Below are positions 1 to 6,096 of a DNA stretch of 6,179 bases, piece by piece. Made by a program: the position numbers and the translations under genes. Under the pieces are notes generated by a model. It did no database searches, had not been told where the DNA came from, and saw only the letters and a list, made by a program, of their open reading frames with translations. This DNA comes from Patulibacter sp050252545. Lineage in GTDB: Bacteria > Actinomycetota > Thermoleophilia > Solirubrobacterales > Solirubrobacteraceae. Within the stretch, counting starts at the first letter, position 1. Each line of letters starts with the position of its first letter. The stretch spans positions 1 to 6,179 of the forward strand of contig JBFWKS010000265.1 in NCBI GenBank assembly GCA_050252545.1, given 5' to 3'.

Positions 1-1063
1 CGGGACCGTCGTCGGTGACGGCCGCCAGGTCCTCGATCCGCACGCCGTGACGGCCGGGGACGTAGATCCCGGGCTCGACGGTGACGATCTCGCCGGCGCG
101 CAGGGTGCCGGAGCCCCGCGGGCTGAGCGTCGGCCCCTCGTGGACCTCCAGGCCGACGCCGTGGCCGAGCCCGTGGCCGAAGTGCGCGCCGTGTCCCGCG
201 TCGGCGATCCGATCGCGGGCGACGGCGTCGACGGCGCGGACGTCCGCGCCGGTGCGCACGGCGGCCAACGCGGCGATCTGGGCGTCGAGGACGATGTCGT
301 AGATCGCGCGGGCGTCGGCGTCGAGCGGGCCGGTGGCGATGGTGCGGGTGCAGTCCGAGCAGTAGCCGTCGAGGATGCAGCCCCAGTCGACGGTCAGCAG
401 CGTTCCCGCGGGGATCTCGACGTCGCGCGGCTCCGCGTGCGGGAGCGCGCCGTGGGCACCCGACGCGACGATCGAGTCGAAGCTCGCGCCGGACGCGCCG
501 AGCCGCTGCATCTCGTGCTCGAGGTCGAGCGCGACCCGCCGCTCGGTCCGGCCGACGACCTGCCCCTCGAGGATCACGGTGGTGAACGCCGCCCCGGCAA
601 GCTCGGCGGCGGCACGGATCGCCCGGCGCTCGGCGTCGTCCTTGACCGATCGCAACCGTCCCACGAGTCCCGGCGCCGGGACGAGGTCGACCCCGTCCGG
701 GAGTGCCTCACGGAGCCTCCGGTGGGCGGCCACGGTCAGGTGGGCATCGTCGAAGCCGACCTTCGCGGCGCCGTCGGGCAGGTGCGCGGCGAGCCCGGCG
801 CCACCCAGGTCACGGCCACCGTCGATCCGCTCCCACGGATCGGGGACCTGCGTCCGTGCCTGCTCCACGTAGCGGAAGTCGGTGAGGAACCGGCGGGTCG
901 GGGGTGTCCCGGCCGCCCCGACGATCGCCGCGGCATTGCTGCCGCTGAACCCCGTGAGCCAGCGGACGTCGTGCAGGTTCGTGACGACGATCGCGTCGAG
1001 ATCCTGCTCGGCGAGCCGCGCGGCGAGCGCGTCGGCGCGCGAGGCGGGGGCGGGTACCGGCAT
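1..1063 (-). CDS. M24-family Xaa-Pro aminopeptidase/dipeptidase (3' end cut by window)
   Basis: A metallopeptidase expected to remove an N-terminal residue before proline, or to split Xaa-Pro dipeptides, in the cytoplasm. I translated the minus strand from the ATG at 1063; it stays open to base 1 (354 residues). The N-terminal creatinase-like domain (about 1-135) has the LTGFSGSN motif at 36-43. The catalytic pita-bread domain starts near GRLRSVKDD (135-143). All five dinuclear metal ligands are visible: D226 (VDWGC), D237 (CSDCTRT), H301 (in HGLGHGVGLEVHE), E330 (TVEPGIY) and E344 (VRIED). His209 (LPHAEP) and His308 match the substrate-site histidines of the family. Related proteins are about 355-370 residues long, so only the last few are missing. 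The ATG overlaps the aroQ stop (TGATG) and follows a strong ribosome binding site, so the gene is probably translationally coupled to aroQ. Aminopeptidase (PepP-like) and prolidase (PepQ-like) activity cannot be told apart here. Confidence 0.94.
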   Translation of the reverse strand, partial: MPVPAPASRADALAARLAEQDLDAIVVTNLHDVRWLTGFSGSNAAAIVGAAGTPPTRRFLTDFRYVEQARTQVPDPWERIDGGRDLGGAGLAAHLPDGAAKVGFDDAHLTVAAHRRLREALPDGVDLVPAPGLVGRLRSVKDDAERRAIRAAAELAGAAFTTVILEGQVVGRTERRVALDLEHEMQRLGASGASFDSIVASGAHGALPHAEPRDVEIPAGTLLTVDWGCILDGYCSDCTRTIATGPLDADARAIYDIVLDAQIAALAAVRTGADVRAVDAVARDRIADAGHGAHFGHGLGHGVGLEVHEGPTLSPRGSGTLRAGEIVTVEPGIYVPGRHGVRIEDLAAVTDDGP

Positions 1064-1842
1064 CAGCGGGCCTCCTCCGGCTGGGGCGTCTCGTCGGTGT
1101 CGGCGGCCGGGGTCGCTCCGGTCGACGGGTCGGACGCGGCACCGTGCCCGCCGGGATCGACGGATGCAGCGGGCGCGTCGTCGGTGGCACCGGTCGAATC
1201 GGCCGACGCGCCGGGCACGTCGTCGCCCCCTCCGGCGCCGGACGCACCGCCGATGTCGCCGCCGTCGCGTTCTCCGGCGCCGGGGTCGGCGTCGGCGTCC
1301 GGCATGGTTCCGGCGTGCGCACCCTCGACCGCAGCGTCGTCGATCGGCTCGACCGGCTCGGTGGGCTTGAGCGTCGTGCGAACCGGCGGCGGCGGGGCGT
1401 GCTCGTCGAGGTGCTCGCGCAGCAGCTCGAGCGCGCGCTTGTAGCCGTCGACCCCCTCGCCCGACACCGTCGCGACGCACTGCGGGGAGATGACCGAGTG
1501 CCGGCGCCACTCCTCGCGCCTGGCGAGGTCCGACAGATGGACCTCGACGGCCGGGAGACGCGCGATCTCCAGCGCATCGTGGATCGCCCAGGCGTAGTGC
1601 GTCCACGCGCCCGGGTTGAGGATCAGCCCGTCGACGATGCCCTCGGCGCGGTGCAGGTACTCGACGTAGGACCCTTCATGGTTGGTCTGGTAGAAGCGGA
1701 TCGAGAGCCCGAGCTCGTCGCCCCACGCGTCGACCCGCGTCTCGAGGTCGCGCAGGGTGGCGCGACCGTAGTGGTCCGGATCCCGCCGACCGAGCTGGTC
1801 GAGGTTGACGCCGTGCACCACGGCGACTCGGAAGCGACGCAT
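1063..1842 (-). CDS. aroQ: Type II 3-dehydroquinate dehydratase with long acidic C-terminal tail
   Basis: Catalyses the third shikimate-pathway step, trans-dehydration of 3-dehydroquinate to 3-dehydroshikimate, usually as a cytoplasmic dodecamer. The protein has 259 residues, while the family is normally about 145-150. The core (1-148) holds the expected motifs: HGVNLDQLGRRDP (10-22) with active-site Arg20, catalytic Tyr25 (HYG), QTNHEG (52-57), the NPGAWTH loop (76-82) with Asn76 and His82, VHLSD (101-105) with general acid His102, and Arg113 in the REEWRRHS segment. These sit one position after the Mycobacterium tuberculosis numbering as I recall it. The first motif is HGVN rather than the usual NGPN. 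Residues 149-259 form an acidic, low-complexity extension listed separately. The start is the ATG at 1842, with GAGG 8 nt upstream (1851-1854). It lies 96 nt after aroKB, which supplies its substrate, and overlaps the next gene by one base. Confidence 0.95.
   Translation of the reverse strand: MRRFRVAVVHGVNLDQLGRRDPDHYGRATLRDLETRVDAWGDELGLSIRFYQTNHEGSYVEYLHRAEGIVDGLILNPGAWTHYAWAIHDALEIARLPAVEVHLSDLARREEWRRHSVISPQCVATVSGEGVDGYKRALELLREHLDEHAPPPPVRTTLKPTEPVEPIDDAAVEGAHAGTMPDADADPGAGERDGGDIGGASGAGGGDDVPGASADSTGATDDAPAASVDPGGHGAASDPSTGATPAADTDETPQPEEAR
1066..1398 (-). other. AroQ acidic low-complexity, probably disordered tail
   Basis: Residues 149-259 of AroQ, starting at an APPPPV linker and ending in PEEAR. 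I count 23 Asp/Glu against 4 Arg/Lys in 111 residues. The rest is mostly Ala, Gly, Pro, Ser and Thr, with no Cys, Phe, Tyr or Trp, which indicates an unfolded, highly charged segment. The codons keep the G/C-rich third positions of the core, and the frame ends exactly at the coupled start of the next gene, so a frameshift artefact is unlikely. Its role is unknown. Confidence 0.8.
1071..1078 (-). promoter_or_regulatory. Strong ribosome binding site of the M24 peptidase gene
   Basis: On the minus strand this reads GGAGGAGG, 7 nt before the ATG at 1063. It lies inside the last codons of aroQ, where it encodes the Glu-Glu of the C-terminal PEEAR. It fixes the peptidase start and supports the 1-nt stop/start overlap (TGATG) as a real coupled junction. 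Confidence 0.75.
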
Positions 1843-1870
1843 TCGGCGATCCTCGCACGGCGCGCCCCCG

Positions 1871-1898
1871 GAGGGCGGTCTGGCAGACGGTCGCCCTC
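1871..1898. repeat. GC-rich inverted repeat in the aroKB-aroQ gap
   Basis: GAGGGCG (1871-1877) and CGCCCTC (1892-1898) form a perfect 7-bp stem. Inside it GTC/GAC (1878-1880 with 1886-1888) can add a short inner stem, leaving an asymmetric bulge. No T tract follows on either strand, so a classic intrinsic terminator is not supported. It could be an mRNA-stabilising or processing structure between aroKB and aroQ. Confidence 0.35.
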
Positions 1899-1912
1899 AC
1901 GCCCGCGCCAGG

Positions 1913-1931
1913 CCGACGGCTCGGCCGTTGG
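1913..1931. repeat. Stem-loop just after the aroKB stop codon
   Basis: CCGACGGC (1913-1920), loop TCG, then GCCGTTGG (1924-1931). These pair over 8 positions with one imperfect pair (a mismatch in the minus-strand transcript, G-U in the other). It begins 7 nt after the aroKB stop in transcription order. There is no U tract, so it is at most a weak terminator or an RNA-stability element. Confidence 0.35.
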
Positions 1932-1938
1932 ACCGGCG

Positions 1939-3471
1939 TCAGGCCGACAGCTCCGCGATCGCCGCGCGCACGTCGGATGCGCGCAGCTGCTTGCCGTGGC
2001 GCACGTCTCCCGGCTCGTGCACGACCACGAACGGCACATCCCCGGTCCCGAGGCGCTTCTTGTCGCGGGCGGTCGCGGCGTGCACCTCGTCGACATCGAT
2101 CGACGGGTCCATCGTCACCGGAAGCCCGGCGGACGACAACAACCCCGAGACCTGGGCGTGCAGGGCATCGCGACCCGAGAGGCGCAGCGCGGCCAGCAGC
2201 CCCAGCCCGACCGCCTCGCCGTGACGGTAGCGCCGGTAGTCGGTGACGGTCTCGATCGCGTGGCCGACCGTGTGACCGAGGTTGAGCACCTGGCGCCGTC
2301 CACCGTCGCGCTCGTCGTCGGCGACGGTCTGGAGCTTGGTGCGCGCGCAACGCAGGATCGTCGTCGGATCGACCGGTCCGCCCGCCGAGACCTGATGCCA
2401 GAGCGGTCCCCCGGCGATCAACGCGGTCTTGACGACCTCGGCGTACCCGGCCGCGAGCTCGACGGCGGGCAGCGTCTCGAGCGTGTCGGGATCGACCATC
2501 ACCGCCGCGGGCTGGTGGTAGGCGCCGACGTAGTTCTTGGCGGCGGGCAGGTCGACGCCGGTCTTGCCGCCGTAGGCGCTGTCGACCTGGGCGACGAGCG
2601 TCGTCGGCACCTGCACGACCGGCACCCCGCGCTGGAACGTCGCGGCGACGAACCCGGCCAGGTCACCGACGACCCCGCCACCGATCGCGACGACGTGATC
2701 GGACCGGGTCACGCCCTGCGCGACGAGGCTCCCCCACACCCGCTCGCAGGTGGCCAGGGTCTTGTGCGCCTCGCCAGGCGGGATCTCGATCATCCCGGCG
2801 AGCGCGGGGATCCGGCCGGCGTGATGCTCGGCGACCGTCTCGTCCGTGATCGCGATCCGTCGCGAGTCGTCGTCCAGCGGCCACGGCGGCAGCTCACGCA
2901 GCAGGCCGGGACGCAGCCACACCGGGTAGCCACCCGAATCGGTGTGCGCCCACAGCATCTTGGCGCCGTGGGCGTCGGGCACCCGCTGGATCCAGGGCGT
3001 GGCGGCCACGAGCTGCTGCCGGTCGGCCTCGGGCAGCATCACGTCGGCGACCTGCTCGTAGAGCTCCTGCCGCTCGCGGTACAGCCGGTTGAACGCCTTG
3101 CGATCCCGGGCGAGCGGGCGCTTGGACCGCTTGACGCGCCGCCATGCCGTCGGCAGGCCGACGTGGATCCAGACGACGGTGTGACGGTGCAGCGCCTCGC
3201 GCACGGCACGGTGCTGCAGGGTCCCGCCCCCGAGCGCGATGACGTCGCCGTCGGAGCGGTCGAGCAGCTCGAGGACGACCTGCTCCTCGACCTCGCGGAA
3301 CGCCGCCTCGCCGTGCTTGGCGAAGTAGTCCGGCAGCGTCATGCCAAGGCGCTTCTCGATCACCTTGTCGGTGTCGACCATCCGGGCGCGCAGGCGGTTG
3401 GCGACGAGCCGGCCACCGGTCGACTTGCCGGCGCCCATGAACCCGATGAGGACGATCGCGGGGCGTGACAT
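1939..3471 (-). CDS. aroKB: Bifunctional shikimate kinase / 3-dehydroquinate synthase fusion
   Basis: A 510-residue cytoplasmic protein combining two shikimate-pathway enzymes. The N-terminal kinase (about 1-165) phosphorylates shikimate with ATP. It has the Walker A loop GFMGAGKST (10-18), shikimate-binding Asp33/Asp35 (DTD) and Arg59, the GGGT segment (81-84) and lid Arg118 (RPLAR). A short linker leads to the NAD- and Zn-dependent synthase, which converts DAHP to 3-dehydroquinate (from about 178). There one sees PGEAHKTL with Lys237, the nucleotide-binding GGGVVGD (264-270), PTTLVAQVDSAYGGKTGV with Asp297 and Lys303, AKN with Lys312, and the zinc ligands Glu345 (AEVVK), His400 (GHTVGHAIE) and His417 (RHGEAVG). 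Both halves look complete. AroKB fusions in this order are known, for example in Thermotoga. The two reactions are not consecutive (steps 5 and 2), so the fusion does not by itself imply channelling. The ATG at 3471 begins the kinase at its normal N-terminus, but no Shine-Dalgarno sequence precedes it. Confidence 0.96.
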   Translation of the reverse strand: MSRPAIVLIGFMGAGKSTGGRLVANRLRARMVDTDKVIEKRLGMTLPDYFAKHGEAAFREVEEQVVLELLDRSDGDVIALGGGTLQHRAVREALHRHTVVWIHVGLPTAWRRVKRSKRPLARDRKAFNRLYRERQELYEQVADVMLPEADRQQLVAATPWIQRVPDAHGAKMLWAHTDSGGYPVWLRPGLLRELPPWPLDDDSRRIAITDETVAEHHAGRIPALAGMIEIPPGEAHKTLATCERVWGSLVAQGVTRSDHVVAIGGGVVGDLAGFVAATFQRGVPVVQVPTTLVAQVDSAYGGKTGVDLPAAKNYVGAYHQPAAVMVDPDTLETLPAVELAAGYAEVVKTALIAGGPLWHQVSAGGPVDPTTILRCARTKLQTVADDERDGGRRQVLNLGHTVGHAIETVTDYRRYRHGEAVGLGLLAALRLSGRDALHAQVSGLLSSAGLPVTMDPSIDVDEVHAATARDKKRLGTGDVPFVVVHEPGDVRHGKQLRASDVRAAIAELSA

Positions 3472-3480
3472 GAACGCCGC

Positions 3481-3486
3481 AGTCTA
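3481..3486 (-). promoter_or_regulatory. Possible -10 box for a nearly leaderless aroKB transcript
   Basis: The minus strand reads TAGACT here, matching the TANNNT pattern of actinobacterial -10 elements. It ends 9 nt before the aroKB ATG. No clear -35 is visible at the usual distance, and no purine-rich ribosome binding site lies between the box and the ATG. A start of transcription at or within a few bases of the ATG would fit, but one hexamer in GC-rich DNA is weak evidence. Confidence 0.35.
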
Positions 3487-3547
3487 CGGCCGAACCACGG
3501 CGCGGGCCGGTCGGCGGACGGCGGCCCGAGGGCGCATCGGCGTCGGT

Positions 3548-3562
3548 CGCCGCTGTGCGGCG
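3548..3562. terminator. Compact GC hairpin between the acyl cassette and aroKB
   Basis: CGCCGC (3548-3553), loop TGT, GCGGCG (3557-3562): a perfect 6-bp stem with a 3-nt loop, about 54 nt after the reductase stop. GGGCGC (3530-3535) and GCGCCC (3562-3567) can close a longer outer stem around it. There is no T tract, so termination would need Rho or would be inefficient. The 144-nt gap 3472-3615 otherwise shows no gene. Confidence 0.3.
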
Positions 3563-3615
3563 CGCCCGACAGCCGGCCGTCGCCGAGCGGTGCCTGCGGC
3601 GGGGCGCGGGCCGCG

Positions 3616-4347
3616 TCAGGCGGTGAGTCCGCCGTCCACCACGAGCGTCTGGCCGGTCAGGAACCGGGCGCCGTCGGACGCGAGGAAGAGCGCCACCGAC
3701 GCGATGTCGTTCGGCTCGCCCAGCCGTCCGACCGGTGTCCGGCGGGCGATCTGCCCGAGCTGCGCCTCGTCCAGCCCGTGCGACATGTCGGTCCGCAGGT
3801 ACCCGGGCGCGATCGAGTTGACGGTGATCCCGCGCGATCCGAGCTCCCGGGCCAGCGACCGGGTGAACCCGTCCAGTGCGGCCTTCGTCGCCGAGTACAC
3901 CGACAGGCCGCGGTACCCGGAGAGGCCGACGATCGACGACACGTTGATGATCCGCCCCGACCGGGCCAGGAGCATCCGTCGGACGACGAGCCGGGTCATG
4001 GTGATCGTGGCCTTGACGTTGAGGTCGAGCACGGCGTCGACGTCCTCGTCACGGGCGAGCGCGAGCACGCCGTCGTGGGCGACCCCGGCGTTGTTGACGA
4101 GCACGTCGATCGTGCCGAACCGCTCCAGGACGTCGTCGACGAACGCCCGGCACGCATCGCGGTCGACGAGATCGACGCAGGCGTGATGGAACCGTCCGGC
4201 CAGGGCAGGATCCCCCGACCAGGCCTCCACCGCCGGGGTGACCGACCGGCTGCAGGTGACGACGGTGTCACCGGCGGCGAGGAACGCCCCGACGAATCCC
4301 TCGCCGAGGCCCCGGCTACCGCCGGTGATGAGCACGACACGGGTCAC
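3616..4347 (-). CDS. FabG-like short-chain dehydrogenase/reductase (3-oxoacyl-ACP reductase type)
   Basis: A 243-residue classical SDR, expected to use NAD(P)H to reduce a carbonyl, by family analogy the 3-oxo group of an ACP-bound acyl chain. The cofactor motif TGGSRGLG is at 8-15, NNAG at 85-88, and the catalytic tetrad is N110, S138, Y151 and K155 (YSATK). PGYLRTD (181-187) and the C-terminal DGG segment also fit FabG. The length is normal and no membrane segment is present. The frame is open further upstream, but the real start is the GTG at 4347: GGAGG lies 7 nt before it and TGGSRGLG then falls at the correct distance from the N-terminus. The GTG overlaps the ligase stop by 4 nt (GTGA), indicating coupled translation. 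The immediate ACP and ligase neighbours favour an ACP-linked substrate over a free sugar or alcohol, but specificity cannot be read from sequence alone. Confidence 0.93.
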   Translation of the reverse strand: MTRVVLITGGSRGLGEGFVGAFLAAGDTVVTCSRSVTPAVEAWSGDPALAGRFHHACVDLVDRDACRAFVDDVLERFGTIDVLVNNAGVAHDGVLALARDEDVDAVLDLNVKATITMTRLVVRRMLLARSGRIINVSSIVGLSGYRGLSVYSATKAALDGFTRSLARELGSRGITVNSIAPGYLRTDMSHGLDEAQLGQIARRTPVGRLGEPNDIASVALFLASDGARFLTGQTLVVDGGLTA

Positions 4348-5768
4348 GAGGGGACCTCCGTCCGGTGGCGCACGACCTTCTGGCCGCGGATCTGGAGCTC
4401 GTCGACGATCCGGATGCGGCGGGGCCGCCCCGGCGCCGGCAGGTCGGCGCAGGCGGCGTGGATGGCCCGCGGGATCGCGTCGGGGTCGGCACCGTCGGTG
4501 ACGACGACGTCCACCGCGACGATCTGCCCGGTGACGGGGTTGGGCGCCCCGTGGACCACCGCGGCGTCGACGCCGTCGACGGCGAGGATCCGCTCCTCGA
4601 TCGGCAGCGGATGGACCTTCGCCCCGCCGACGTTGATGATCTCGACCGACCGTCCGACGAACCGCAGGCGCCCGTCGCGCTCCTCGACGAGGTCGCCGCT
4701 GGCGTACCAGCCGTCGTCGGCCGTGTTGCCGGTCTCCCTCGCCCGGGCGACGCTCAGCGGGCTGCGCACGTGCAACTCGCCGTCGACGACGCGAAAGCGG
4801 ATCGGCGCGTCCTCGTCGCGGTCCAGGATCGACAGCGGCAGCCCGCTCAGGCCGTCGCTGACGGCGATAGCGGTGCCGAACTCCGTCGCCCCGTAGATGT
4901 GGGTGACCCGCGCGTCGGGGAAGAGCGCGACGATCCGCTCCAGCAGCGGGGCCGGCACCGGCTCGCCGCCGAGAGTGATCTGCCGCAGCGCCAGGCCGGC
5001 GGCGTCGGCCTCGTGCAGCCCACCGACGACGATCCGCCAGAACGTGGGCGTCGCGCTCAGGTGCGAGACCTGCTCGCGGCGGAGCGCGTCGATGACGTCG
5101 CCGGCGTGGCTGGAGCGCGGCACGACGATCGTGCCGCGGTGCACGAGCGCGTGGATCAGGACCTGGATACCGCCGAACTGGTTGAGGTTGTAGGCCAGCA
5201 TCCAACGATGCCCGTCGTCGGCAGGGCGTCGCCGTACCGCGGCGGCCAGGCGCCCCCACTCGTGCTCGACGCCCTTGGGGACCCCGGTGGTGCCCGTCGT
5301 GAGCACGAGCAGCGGCGCGGTGCCGGGTGGCGGCGTGGCGGGACCGGCGCCGGCGTCCAGGTCGTCGACGGTCAGCAGGCTCGGCAGCCCGGGCTCGACG
5401 CCTTGCCCGACGGAGGCCGCCGCGACCGTCTCGTCGCCCGGTCGCGGCGCGGACCGATCGGACGCGTCGGTCACGACGGTCCGGTGGGCGAAGCGGGCGG
5501 CGTGCTCGGCGATCCCGGCGGCATCAAGGTCGCCCGGGTAGACGCAGGCCTCGCGGCCGACCGCCGCGGCGGCCGCGAGCAGCGCGATCGCATCGATCCG
5601 GTCGTCCACCGCGATCCCGAACCGGTCGATCCCCCGTGCGAGCAGGCCACGCCCGAGCGCCTCGGCGCGGGCGACGAGCGCGGCGTAGGTCACCGAGCCA
5701 TCGGCGGTGGCGATCGCCGTCCGGTCGGGGTGCTCGCGCGCGGCGGCGCGCAGGATCGCGATCGGCAT
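4344..5768 (-). CDS. AMP-forming acyl/aryl-acid ligase (ANL superfamily), probable ACP-loading enzyme
   Basis: A 474-residue adenylate-forming enzyme that should activate a carboxylic acid with ATP and pass it to a thiol, here probably the phosphopantetheine arm of the adjacent ACP. Core motifs are in order: the P-loop-like TTGTTGVPKG (157-166, Lys165), GGEPVP, YGATEFG with Glu296, the ribose-binding YASGDL with Asp359, and the hinge/C-terminal segment RSVEIINVGGAKVHP. The catalytic lysine is Lys464 in the C-terminal GQKVVRHR. Both the large and the mobile small domain are therefore present, and both half-reactions should be possible. It is somewhat shorter than typical acyl-CoA synthetases (500-550), and I see no sign of the insertion typical of fatty-acyl-AMP ligases. 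The ATG at 5768 lies 5 nt after the ACP stop, with only a weak ribosome binding site, suggesting coupling to ACP translation. CoA-ligase activity is the main alternative. The substrate is not predictable by eye. Confidence 0.9.
   Translation of the reverse strand: MPIAILRAAAREHPDRTAIATADGSVTYAALVARAEALGRGLLARGIDRFGIAVDDRIDAIALLAAAAAVGREACVYPGDLDAAGIAEHAARFAHRTVVTDASDRSAPRPGDETVAAASVGQGVEPGLPSLLTVDDLDAGAGPATPPPGTAPLLVLTTGTTGVPKGVEHEWGRLAAAVRRRPADDGHRWMLAYNLNQFGGIQVLIHALVHRGTIVVPRSSHAGDVIDALRREQVSHLSATPTFWRIVVGGLHEADAAGLALRQITLGGEPVPAPLLERIVALFPDARVTHIYGATEFGTAIAVSDGLSGLPLSILDRDEDAPIRFRVVDGELHVRSPLSVARARETGNTADDGWYASGDLVEERDGRLRFVGRSVEIINVGGAKVHPLPIEERILAVDGVDAAVVHGAPNPVTGQIVAVDVVVTDGADPDAIPRAIHAACADLPAPGRPRRIRIVDELQIRGQKVVRHRTEVPS
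4355..4359 (-). promoter_or_regulatory. Ribosome binding site deciding the GTG start of the reductase
   Basis: The minus strand reads GGAGG, 7 nt upstream of the GTG at 4347 and inside the final codons of the ligase gene. This identifies the GTG, rather than any codon further upstream in the same open frame, as the start. Confidence 0.7.
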
Positions 5769-5773
5769 GGTGC

Positions 5774-6004
5774 TCAGGCGTAGAAGCCGGTGAGCTCGCC
5801 GACCGTGGCCGGGACGATCCCGGCGGTGTACGGATCGCGACCGAACCGGTCCTCCAGTGCCGCCGAGAGCTCGGCCAGATCGAGCGAGTCCAGGCCCAGA
5901 TCGTCGCCGAGGGTCGAGGCGTCGTGGCTCTCCGGCGGCACGTCTCCGCGGCGCTCGATGAGCCCGCGGACGATGTTGTGGATGATCCCTTCGGCCTCTG
6001 GCAT
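5774..6004 (-). CDS. Acyl carrier protein
   Basis: A small (76-residue) acidic four-helix carrier. The phosphopantetheine site is Ser40 in the DDLGLDSLDL motif, and DRFG follows at the usual distance. The C-terminal TVGELTGFYA resembles helix IV of stand-alone carriers. It would hold the acyl group as a thioester in the cytoplasm after a holo-ACP synthase adds the arm. I prefer the ATG at 6004 because GAGG lies 5 nt before it; an in-frame GTG at 6010 would add two residues but would use that same purine run as its own codons' flank. It is the first visible gene of the cassette and lies 5 nt before the ligase. This arrangement suggests a dedicated carrier for that ligase rather than the general fatty-acid ACP, which is usually next to fabD, fabF or fabH. 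A D-alanyl-carrier-like (DltC) role is an alternative that cannot be excluded. Confidence 0.9.
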   Translation of the reverse strand: MPEAEGIIHNIVRGLIERRGDVPPESHDASTLGDDLGLDSLDLAELSAALEDRFGRDPYTAGIVPATVGELTGFYA

Positions 6005-6025
6005 GCGCACCTCGGTCGTCGACTG

Positions 6026-6047
6026 GCCGCTGCTCGGGGGCAGCGGC
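6026..6047. repeat. Hairpin just upstream of the ACP gene
   Basis: GCCGCTGC (6026-6033) and GCAGCGGC (6040-6047) form a perfect 8-bp stem with a 6-nt loop. In transcription order it ends about 22 nt before the ACP ATG. It could be a 5' leader structure or an operator dyad. Confidence 0.4.
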
Positions 6048-6052
6048 GGCCC

Positions 6053-6058
6053 ATCGTA
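6053..6058 (-). promoter_or_regulatory. Weak -10-like site ahead of the ACP-ligase-reductase cassette
   Basis: The minus strand reads TACGAT, which fits TANNNT. It is the least GC-rich spot in the upstream region and lies about 49 nt before the ACP ATG. No recognisable -35 stands 16-18 nt further upstream, so this is only a candidate. Confidence 0.22.
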
Positions 6059-6096
6059 GCCACCGCGCCCGTCGCGGGCTCGCGTGGGCCGCGCCG

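Noticed and set aside
1066..1398. A frameshift at the end of the AroQ core creating a false tail
   Set aside because: G/C-rich third codon positions continue through the tail, and the frame ends precisely at a coupled TGATG with a strong ribosome binding site. An accidental frame would be unlikely to show this.
47..1444. A 465-residue plus-strand open frame
   Set aside because: It is antisense to the M24 peptidase and the AroQ tail. Its composition is low-complexity and no motif or ribosome binding site supports it.
810..1577. A 255-residue minus-strand frame overlapping aroQ and the peptidase
   Set aside because: It is an out-of-frame Arg/Ser/Pro-rich sequence. The AroQ and M24 frames there have consistent codon use and catalytic residues.
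1144..3468. A 774-residue open frame on the plus strand
   Set aside because: It lies antisense to aroQ and aroKB, whose motifs are unambiguous. The protein is a monotonous Arg/Asp/Gly/Val-rich sequence with no domain; long antisense frames are expected at this GC content.
3616..5259. The reductase frame extended to 547 residues
   Set aside because: Residues before the GTG at 4347 are Arg/Pro/Ala-rich noise overlapping the ligase in another frame. The SDR motif spacing and GGAGG site fix the start at 4347, so this is not a fusion protein.
4365..5783. A 472-residue plus-strand open frame
   Set aside because: It is the antisense shadow of the ANL ligase, is rich in Asp, Arg and Gly, and has no recognisable fold.
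4344..6004. A nonribosomal peptide synthetase fragment
   Set aside because: The carrier protein and ligase are separate full genes, and no condensation or thioesterase domain is present. The small stand-alone ACP next to a free ligase fits an acyl-loading pair better.
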